A stretch of DNA of 18,312 nucleotides. Source: JBFWYO01 sp050186335. Lineage in GTDB: Bacteria > Pseudomonadota > Alphaproteobacteria > Bin65. Position 1 is the first letter of the stretch; every line of letters begins with the position of its first letter. The DNA lies in assembly GCA_050186335.1 (NCBI GenBank), contig JBFWYO010000089.1:1-18312 (forward strand), given 5' to 3'. Positions 7,745-12,834 of this stretch are shown here, piece after piece. Made by a program: the position numbers and the translations under genes. The notes under the pieces were generated by a model. It saw only the letters and a list, made by a program, of their open reading frames with translations. It was not told the origin of the DNA and searched no databases.

Positions 7745-7834
7745 TCACAAAGTGTCGATGACCTTGGCGAGTTGTTCGAAGCTTTGGGCCATGCCGTGTT
7801 CCATGCCGCTTGCGGTGCGTGTCGCGGTTGCCAT
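7745..7834 (-). pseudogene. C-terminal relic of an AHSA1-domain gene (29 codons)
   Basis: Fifteen bases after the stop of the AHSA1 gene at 7849 lies a short open frame starting ATG at 7834. Its residues 10-29 (GMEHGMAQSFEQLAKVIDTL) match the closing helix of AHSA1 domains, but nothing of the rest of the domain is present in any frame. GGAGAAG upstream could serve as a ribosome site. It is best read as the remaining 3' end of a former gene copy; a translated small peptide is possible but less likely. Confidence 0.6.
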
Positions 7835-7848
7835 GTTTTTCTTCTCCG

Positions 7849-8358
7849 TCACAATTTTGCCAGGTATGCAGCGAGCTGATCCCACGTGCCGCCGTAGCCT
7901 TGTTTCATGCTTTCGAAACCGGCTTCGAACGTCTTTCGCTCTACGTCGGTCGGATTGATCGCGGTCACGCGCGTTGTCAGAAGCGTCTTACCGTCCTGGT
8001 CGGCGAACGTGACGCGGCTCAGCATCTTCATCGGCCAGGTGGCGCTCGATGGATGCCGCGCGGGATTGCCGTTCAGGTCGATGAACGACATATCGAAATT
8101 AAGCGTCTCAGGCGCGAGGATGTCGCGGAACGTCCATCGGGCCCTCATCTCGAATCCGCCGTCGGCGCGCATACCGTAGACGAACGTGCCGCCCGGCCGC
8201 AGATCCATCCTGCATTCGATCATTTTGAAGCCCTTCGGCCCCCACCAGTGCTTCAGTCGATCGGCCTCGGTAAACGCGCGCCACACCAGTTCGCGTGGCG
8301 CTTCGAACACGCGCGAGATGACGAATTCAGGGCTGGGACTGACGGTTTTGTCGATCAT
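7849..8358 (-). CDS. Single-domain AHSA1/SRPBCC protein
   Basis: The product of 169 residues is one complete AHSA1-type SRPBCC domain: FVISRVFEAPRELVWRAFTE near residues 12-31, WWGPKGFKMIECRMDLRPGG at 38-57, and a closing helix ending GYGGTWDQLAAYLAKL. The usual length for one domain is about 140-170 residues. Members are often encoded beside an ArsR repressor; ligand and function are unknown. The start at 8358 has GGAAGG about 10 bases upstream, and the gene begins 25 bases after the final stop of the interrupted double-domain gene upstream in the operon. The stop is followed closely by an AHSA1 relic. Confidence 0.88.
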   Translation of the reverse strand: MIDKTVSPSPEFVISRVFEAPRELVWRAFTEADRLKHWWGPKGFKMIECRMDLRPGGTFVYGMRADGGFEMRARWTFRDILAPETLNFDMSFIDLNGNPARHPSSATWPMKMLSRVTFADQDGKTLLTTRVTAINPTDVERKTFEAGFESMKQGYGGTWDQLAAYLAKL

Positions 8359-8383
8359 GAATCTTTACCTTCCCGATTGAAGC

Positions 8384-8623
8384 TCATGCGCGCGCGAGGT
8401 GTTCCTCGAGATGCACGAGCATCTCGCCCCAGCCGTGGCGTTGCAGTTCTTCGCCGTGCGTGGCCTCCAGCGTAAGTTCGAGATGCAGCGTGGTTTTGCC
8501 GCCATGCTCGGTAAAGGTCAGCCACACCGGCCGACCGTCGTCGATGGAGAAGACGAGCCGGTCGGGAAATGCGACTTCGTCGTAGATGCCCGCGAAGGTG
8601 AAATCGTCCTTCCCGTCGGGCGA
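8384..8623 (-). pseudogene. 3' remainder of the interrupted two-domain AHSA1 gene
   Basis: Immediately after the TGA at 8626-8624 the same frame stays open for 79 codons to a second TGA at 8386-8384. It reads SPDGKDDFTFAGIYDEV at its start and GWGEMLVHLEEHLA at its end, which is the missing second half of the AHSA1 domain begun by the upstream part. No suitable start codon or ribosome site lies at its head, so it would be made only by readthrough. A CGA to TGA change restores the usual FRSPDG pattern. Confidence 0.8.
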
Positions 8624-9310
8624 TCAGAAGCCGATGCGGAACCGGCCGCCGGGGCTTGGGTCGGTTTCGGCGAACGGCGTGGTCCAGCCTTCGCTGGCGT
8701 AGAACCAGTGCAGGATATGTTCGGGTTCGATCCACGCCCGAAACACTAACGCGCGCGGTGCGTTGAACGTATGCGTCAGCGTCGTCGTGCGTCCGGTCGA
8801 TCTGGTGCCCAGCGCCGATACCGTCGCCGGCAGATGGAGCAGCTTGCGGAGGTAATCGTTCAACCGCTGCATGCATTCGCTCCAGCCGTTCTGTTGCGAC
8901 GCGCGTTCGCTGGCGGATTCGAGGATCGCCTTATGGAAGATCATCTTGGTTTTGCCGTCGAGCTCCTCGAAATTCAGCGTGATCAGTGTTTCGTGGTCCG
9001 GTGAATCGTGGCCGGCTTCCCAGATATGCGTGAACACCAGACGACGCGGCGGGGCGATCTCGCGATAGACACCGTGCATGCGGTAATCGCGGCCTTCGGG
9101 CGAACGGATGCGCACGCGCCATGCGCCGCCTTGGCGCAAATCCACTTTCACGTCGTGTGCCGTGAAATCGCGCGGCCCGAACCATTGCACCATGTGCTCG
9201 GGTTGAGTCCAAACTTTGAAGACCAGGTCGCACGGCGCATCGAAAATGCGCGTCAGCACAATGACGCGATCGTTCGGCAGCTCGGCGACGTTACTTTTGC
9301 CTTGGGCCAC
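8624..9310 (-). CDS. Two-domain AHSA1/SRPBCC protein truncated by in-frame TGA
   Basis: The open part has 228 residues: a complete AHSA1 domain (about 15-158, motif FDAPCDLVFK and WFGPRDF) and the first third of a second (from about 175, motif FNAPRALVFRAW). It stops at TGA within GGRFRIGF, where homologous patterns read GF-R-SPDG; the rest of the domain follows in frame to 8384. The full gene would encode 308 residues, nearly the same as the 307-residue neighbour at 5699-6622. The GTG start at 9310 has AAGGAG 8 bases upstream and overlaps the end of the ArsR gene by 20 bases, indicating translational coupling. The shortened product may still provide the first domain. Confidence 0.85.
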   Translation of the reverse strand: MAQGKSNVAELPNDRVIVLTRIFDAPCDLVFKVWTQPEHMVQWFGPRDFTAHDVKVDLRQGGAWRVRIRSPEGRDYRMHGVYREIAPPRRLVFTHIWEAGHDSPDHETLITLNFEELDGKTKMIFHKAILESASERASQQNGWSECMQRLNDYLRKLLHLPATVSALGTRSTGRTTTLTHTFNAPRALVFRAWIEPEHILHWFYASEGWTTPFAETDPSPGGRFRIGF

Positions 9311-9653
9311 GCTTCTTCTCCTTGGTTCCTTTGGCCTGCAGTTCGCGCAGATAATCCTCCAGTCGGTCGAAGCGCGCTTCCCACAGGCGGCGGTATTCCT
9401 CGAGCCATGCGTCGACGTCTTCGAGCGCCGCGGTCTCGATACGGCAGGGGCGCCACTGCGCCTCGCGCCCGCGCGCGATCAGCCCCGCGCGTTCGAGCAC
9501 CTTGAGGTGCTTCGAGACCGCCGGAAGGCTCATCTCAAACGGCTCGGCGAGTTCGGTAACCGACGTTTCGCCCAGCGCAAGCCGCGCCAGGATCGCCCGC
9601 CGCGTCGGATCGGCCAGCGCCGCGAAGGTCGCGCTCAATCGGTCTGTGGCCAT
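9291..9653 (-). CDS. ArsR-type winged-helix transcriptional regulator
   Basis: The product of 120 residues is an ArsR/SmtB-type winged helix: FAALADPTRRAILARLALGE at residues 10-29, then the recognition helix MSLPAVSKHLKVLERAGLI around 42-60, and a wing with GREAQWRPCRI. There is no cysteine-rich metal site (no ELCVCDL-type motif), so it is not a metal sensor; this branch commonly sits directly before AHSA1 genes and is thought to repress them. The start at 9653 (MATDRLSATF) fits the family; the frame is open further upstream into the neighbouring insertion sequence, but this is accidental. It heads the operon, overlaps the next gene by 20 bases, and likely controls its own promoter. Confidence 0.92.
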   Translation of the reverse strand: MATDRLSATFAALADPTRRAILARLALGETSVTELAEPFEMSLPAVSKHLKVLERAGLIARGREAQWRPCRIETAALEDVDAWLEEYRRLWEARFDRLEDYLRELQAKGTKEKKRGPRQK

Positions 9654-9671
9654 GGTCTTGTGTACCGGTTG

Positions 9672-9718
9672 GTTAATTAACTCACGGGTTAAATATAGGG
9701 CAGGTGAAAACTTGTCAA
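9672..9718 (-). promoter_or_regulatory. Promoter and operator of the ArsR-SRPBCC operon
   Basis: Read on the minus strand: a consensus -35 TTGACA (9718-9713), then TATTTA (9695-9690, 17-base spacer) or TATATT (9697-9692, 15-base spacer) as -10. Overlapping and just downstream are two inverted repeats: TTAAC-N6-GTTAA (9677-9692) and the perfect palindrome GTTAATTAAC (9672-9681). This is the expected place for ArsR autorepression. The insertion sequence ends 22 bases upstream of the -35, so the promoter is intact. Confidence 0.65.
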
Positions 9719-9720
9719 GT

Positions 9721-10340
9721 TCACGCGGTAGAACAATCGCTAGGCCTGTTGACGAAGTGCTTTGTCCAGTGTCCCAGTGAGGCGATGTGAATGAAGGCGA
9801 GATAGCTTGCGGCGGTTTTGTCGTATCGGGTGGCGAGACGCCGGGCGTTTTTAAGCCTGTTGATGCAACGCTCGATGCGGTTGCGCAGTGCATAGATGAA
9901 GGCCGACGATGGCGATGCGGAAATTGCGGCTTCGGCGTTGGTCCTGAGATGTATTTTCGTGGTGAAGCCACCCTTCGAGCGGCCGAAACCTTCCTTTTGA
10001 GTCCCCCTTTTGCGCGGGCCGCCTGATGGTGGGCACGCACGATCGTCGAAGCGATCATCTGCGCCGTGGCCGGCGGCCCCTCTCGCGTGCTCAAGGCGCC
10101 TAGCACCAGTTCGAAGATGCCGGCCTTCGCCCAACGATGGAACTGCTGAAAGACCGAGTTCCAATTGCCGAAATCCTCATGCAGATACCGCCACGGCGCC
10201 CCGGTTCGGGCGATCCAGCAGATGCCGTTGAGAACCCTCCGGTGTTCCTCGGGCGGCCGCCCGCACTTGCCTCCCGACGCCACGACAAACGGGGCGAAAA
10301 ACGACCACTCCTCGTCCGACATCAATCCGCGAACCAACAC
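9721..10340 (-). pseudogene. Transposase of IS copy A, inactivated
   Basis: The first frame starts at GTG 10340 (LVRGLMSDEEWSFF after the start) with GGGGAGG just upstream, and runs through the DUF4096-like N-terminal domain to MIASTIVRAHHQ. A -1 shift at A-AAA-GGG (near 10006-10014) leads to GTQKEGFGRSKGGFTTKIHL. The normal MIDST motif reads MIAST, so the first catalytic Asp is Ala. Downstream of RTNAE the frame jumps to ALRNRIERCINRLK, so the segment with the second Asp (ADKGYD in relatives) is deleted while the Glu region remains. A one-base loss at the 9744 end removes the normal stop, and the frame leaves the element and ends at 9721. Confidence 0.85.
9740..9759. repeat. CTAG target duplication and terminal repeat, IS copy A, low-coordinate end
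   Basis: CTAG (9740-9743) is followed by GCCTGTTGACGAAGTG (9744-9759). Compared with the other end it lacks one base (GCC against GTCC). Confidence 0.8.
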
Positions 10341-10406
10341 TGCCTCCCCAAAAGCAGTCTTGAATCACGTACCTCCCCGACCGGGAATCCACTTCGTCAA
10401 CAGGAC
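9744..10406 (-). mobile_element. Decayed IS5-family element (IS427-like), copy A, internally deleted
   Basis: The element is 663 bases long, bounded by related ends (16-17 bases) and a CTAG duplication on both sides (9740-9743 and 10407-10410). Intact relatives are about 850 bases; roughly 190 bases are missing from the middle of the transposase gene. Two overlapping frames joined at A-AAA-GGG are typical of the two-frame IS427-like members. The element lies between the ArsR promoter and the Rid-family gene. It cannot encode an active transposase, but its ends could still be moved in trans. Confidence 0.85.
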
Positions 10407-10410
10407 CTAG
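10390..10410. repeat. Terminal repeat and CTAG target duplication, IS copy A, high-coordinate end
   Basis: CACTTCGTCAACAGGAC (10390-10406) is the inverted partner of 9744-9759, followed by the second CTAG (10407-10410). Confidence 0.8.
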
Positions 10411-10567
10411 CGCGCAGAGTCGGTTCGTCTGCGCTGGCTTCAAAGCGCAGCGGGGACAACCCTACGAGGTCTGCTCCATCTGCCTTATCTGCCCCGTCCA
10501 CCTATCCGCGGATGAGTTTCCGATAGTGACAGCTAGAATTGTTCGGAGCGACCGACTCTATCGGGCC

Positions 10568-10957
10568 TCAACGACTGCCATTGATATATCCCGTGCAGTT
10601 GATCTCTACTCTCATTGGCGGAAATGACCTCGTATCGCCGACGCGGGTGACCTGCACGAGCGTTGAGGCGGGATAATCGCCAGAGAAGAATTCGCGACGA
10701 GCGCGCCAGACCTCTTTGTTTTCGTCGAGATTTATGACGAAGATCTGCATGCTCATGATGTCGTCCATGCATCCACCCGCGTGCTCGATCGTCTTGCGGA
10801 TACATTCGAAAGTCGCTTTGGCCTGCTCGTACATACTGTCGCCTTCAGCCGCCATTCCCGAGACATAGAAATGGCCGTTGCTGTGAACCTTCATTTGCGA
10901 CCAAGTATCTTTCGGCGGTGTAGGGGTCCCGGGCGCATTTACAGTCCGATACGGCAT
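10568..10957 (-). CDS. Rid/YjgF family protein
   Basis: The product of 129 residues belongs to the Rid (YjgF/YER057c/UK114) family: FYVSGMAAEG at 30-39, ECIRKTIEHAGGCMDDIMSMQIFV at about 51-74 (described by its ends ECIRKTIEHAG and DDIMSM), and PASTLVQVTRV at 96-106. Archetypal RidA removes reactive 2-aminoacrylate through an imine/enamine deaminase activity that needs an Arg in the pattern PARS; here that position is S98, so this is probably one of the Rid groups of unknown function. The start at 10957 has GGAG 8 bases upstream. It stands alone between two insertion sequences, and its base composition is lower in GC (about 55% in my rough count) than the housekeeping genes, suggesting acquisition. 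Confidence 0.88.
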   Translation of the reverse strand: MPYRTVNAPGTPTPPKDTWSQMKVHSNGHFYVSGMAAEGDSMYEQAKATFECIRKTIEHAGGCMDDIMSMQIFVINLDENKEVWRARREFFSGDYPASTLVQVTRVGDTRSFPPMRVEINCTGYINGSR

Positions 10958-10987
10958 TGAACGCTCCGATGGCTGTTGTCTGAATTT

Positions 10988-11007
10988 CTAGGCCATGTTT
11001 ACAAAGT
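10988..11007. repeat. CTAG target duplication and terminal repeat, IS copy B, low-coordinate end
   Basis: CTAG (10988-10991) followed by GCCATGTTTACAAAGT (10992-11007). Confidence 0.82.
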
Positions 11008-11798
11008 CGCGGTGCGTAGGCATTTGCGAATGGCGGCGAGATGAAGGGCGTCGAGGAAGGAACGGGCGAGTTTGTCGTAGCGGGTGGCGATCGCGCTCGC
11101 GGTAGATGCGCTTGTTCCATTGGATGACAGCTTTGCGATTGGATCGCGGCGGGATGGTGGGACGGATGCCGTCGGCCCGCAGTGCGTTGCGGATGGCGTC
11201 GCTGTCGTAGCCTTTGTCGGCGAGGAAATAGGCGGGTCGCGCGTCGGCGAGCGCCATCATCGGACCGAACACCGTGCAGTCCGCAGCTTCGCCGGGCGTG
11301 AGGCGGAAGGCGAGCGGGAGGCCGCGGGCATCACTGAGACAATGAACTTTACAGGTAAACCCGCCCCGCGAGCGGCCAAGAGCCTGTTCGCTGGTCCCCC
11401 TTTTGTGCCGGCAGCCGATACATGACCCCGGACCATCATGCTGTTGATCCTGTGGCGGGTGTTGTCGGACTTCGCTTGCGCCAATGTCGTGGCCACGGCC
11501 TCCCAGATACCGGCCGCGCTCCCGCGCCGGAAGCGCTGATACACCTTCATCCGCTTGCCGTACTTCTCGGGCAGATCGCGCAGCGGCGCGCCCGTCCGGA
11601 TGCGCCAGAGAATACCGTTGACGACCGTCCAATTGTCGTGCGCCGGTCGGCTCTTGCGCCCCCGCTCCGGCGGCAGCAGATCCTTGAGAAGCCGCCACTC
11701 TGCTTCCGTCAGGTCGCCGCGGCTCAAGACGGCCGCCACCGAATCTGCAATCGTGAATCATAACCCGAGTCACGCGTCGATCACTTTGTAAACACCGC
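10992..11798 (-). mobile_element. Decayed IS5-family element (IS427-like), copy B
   Basis: The element is 807 bases long with 16-base ends matching at 14 positions and a perfect CTAG duplication at 10988-10991 and 11799-11802. Organisation is the same as copy A (two frames, -1 shift) but the sequences differ clearly, so the two are different members of one group and not a composite transposon pair. About 40-45 bases are missing from the 3' part of the transposase gene. Confidence 0.88.
10999..11739 (-). pseudogene. Transposase of IS copy B, inactivated
   Basis: The first frame starts at GTG 11739 (AAVLSRGDLTEAEW after the start) and has the N-terminal domain with WRIRTGAPLRDLPEKYG. A -1 shift at A-AAA-GGG (near 11394-11402) leads to GTSEQALGRSRGGFTCKVH and on to the second catalytic Asp in FLADKGYD. 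The first catalytic Asp, normally in RIDS, is Asn in RINS. After NKRIYRER the frame breaks: a short deletion around 11088-11098 removes the NRIERMINRLK-type segment with the catalytic Glu and shifts the frame; the true end continues as IATRYDKLARSFLDALHLAA to a TAA at 11001-10999 inside the terminal repeat. Confidence 0.85.
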
Positions 11799-11802
11799 CT
11801 AG
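11783..11802. repeat. Terminal repeat and CTAG target duplication, IS copy B, high-coordinate end
   Basis: ACTTTGTAAACACCGC (11783-11798) is the inverted partner of 10992-11007 with two mismatches, followed by CTAG (11799-11802). Confidence 0.82.
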
Positions 11803-11931
11803 GCTGGGGATGTCAAACAGGCTCAGGTCGGGATGCGACGAACGGTACGCCCACGTGTTACCCACCCTAAGCCGGCAGCAGGGGCGTCAGCCACGTCTAC
11901 CGGAAAGAATCTTCGTGGCTCGATCCAGCGC

Positions 11932-12054
11932 CTACAGCAGCAACAGCGCCATGAAGACCAGCAGCGCAATGATCCCGATGATGCTCTTGACCACCAGCTT
12001 GGTGAAGTTGGTCCACATTTCCTGATGCGGACGCATATCGTGTTCGACAGCCAT
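11932..12054 (-). CDS. aa3-type cytochrome c oxidase subunit IV-like small protein
   Basis: This short gene encodes 40 residues: a charged N-terminus MAVEHDMRPHQEMWTNFTKL and one C-terminal membrane helix (about residues 21-40, VVKSIIGIIALLVFMALLLL). That pattern, with a conserved aromatic-phenylalanine stretch just before the helix, is that of the bacterial aa3-type cytochrome c oxidase subunit IV family (COX4_pro_2), a non-catalytic single-helix subunit. GGGGGAG 4 bases before the ATG is a very strong ribosome site and a good promoter lies upstream. It is next to purN and not near other oxidase genes, as is common for this tiny subunit in alphaproteobacteria. Family assignment is from pattern recall; the coding call itself is strong. 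Confidence 0.78.
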   Translation of the reverse strand: MAVEHDMRPHQEMWTNFTKLVVKSIIGIIALLVFMALLLL

Positions 12055-12101
12055 TCTGCTCCCCCTGATACCGGTCGGAATTCGCGATCCGATTACCTAA
12101 A

Positions 12102-12130
12102 TTTATAGCGCAGCCGTGAATCGGGAGCAA
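12102..12130 (-). promoter_or_regulatory. Sigma-70-type promoter of the small oxidase-subunit gene
   Basis: On the minus strand TTGCTC (12130-12125), a 17-base spacer and TATAAA (12107-12102) form a good promoter between the purN stop and the 40-residue gene, 47 bases before its ATG. It resembles the ndk promoter in style. Confidence 0.6.
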
Positions 12131-12157
12131 TCCGGAGGAGGCTGGCGGCCGGAGAGT

Positions 12158-12829
12158 TCAGTCGCGCGGCGGGGGATTGATCAGAGGCGTTACCGCCGGC
12201 ACAGGCGCGCGGTCGACGATGGCGATATCGCCCGTCACGCGGATGCGACCCTCGGCGAGGAGGCGGAGCGCTTCCGGGTAAATCCGATGCTCGGCCGCCA
12301 GCACGCGCGCGGCCAGCGTCTCCGCCGTATCGTCCGGCAGCACAGGCACCGCGGCCTGAATGACGATCGGCCCGGCATCCATGTCGGCGCGCACGACGTG
12401 CACTGTGCAACCGGTCACCCGCACGCCCGAGTCGAGCGCGCGTTCGTGCGTGTACAGTCCCTTGAAGGCGGGCAGCAGCGACGGGTGGATATTCAACATG
12501 CGATCGTGCCACTGCGCATTGAAATGCGCGGTGAGCAGGCGCATGAACCCGGCTAGGCAGACGAACTCGCAGCCGGCGTCGCGCAGCGCCGCGTCGATCG
12601 CGGCATCGAACGATTCGCGGCCGGAAAATTTCTTATGGTCGATGACGAGGGTCGCGATACCGGCTTGCTTCGCGCGTTCGAGCCCGTATGCATCGGCCTT
12701 GTTCGAAATCACCAGCGCAATTCGCGCCGGGAAATCCGGTTTCGCGCAGGCGTCGATCAGCGATTGCAGATTCGAGCCGCGGCCGGAGATCAGCACGCCG
12801 ACTTTCCTGCGTGAACTGTCCTGCGCCAT
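12158..12829 (-). CDS. purN: Phosphoribosylglycinamide formyltransferase
   Basis: PurN transfers the formyl group of 10-formyl-tetrahydrofolate to GAR, the third step of de novo purine synthesis, in the cytoplasm. The product of 223 residues shows VGVLISGRGSNLQSLIDA at the N-terminus (substrate loop SGRGSN 15-20), and the catalytic residues N113 and H115 in NIHPSLLP and D151 in ADMDAGP, matching E. coli N106, H108 and D144 with a shift of seven. The ATG at 12829 starts 5 bases after the purM stop; an in-frame ATG at 12847 would overlap purM by 13 bases, and neither has a strong ribosome site. purM lies directly upstream on the same strand, as usual. Confidence 0.95.
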   Translation of the reverse strand: MAQDSSRRKVGVLISGRGSNLQSLIDACAKPDFPARIALVISNKADAYGLERAKQAGIATLVIDHKKFSGRESFDAAIDAALRDAGCEFVCLAGFMRLLTAHFNAQWHDRMLNIHPSLLPAFKGLYTHERALDSGVRVTGCTVHVVRADMDAGPIVIQAAVPVLPDDTAETLAARVLAAEHRIYPEALRLLAEGRIRVTGDIAIVDRAPVPAVTPLINPPPRD

Positions 12830-12834
12830 GACGC

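Noticed and set aside
8624..8626. TGA as a selenocysteine codon in the AHSA1 gene
   Set aside because: Nothing in this family uses selenocysteine, the expected residue is Arg, and I saw no obvious SECIS-like hairpin directly after the codon.
10429..10450. Inverted repeat CTGCGC / GCGCAG near the Rid gene as a terminator
   Set aside because: It is only 6 bp with a 10-base loop and no T-run in either direction.
9740..11802. Composite transposon carrying the Rid-family gene
   Set aside because: The two IS copies differ in sequence and ends, and each has its own perfect CTAG duplication, so they inserted separately.
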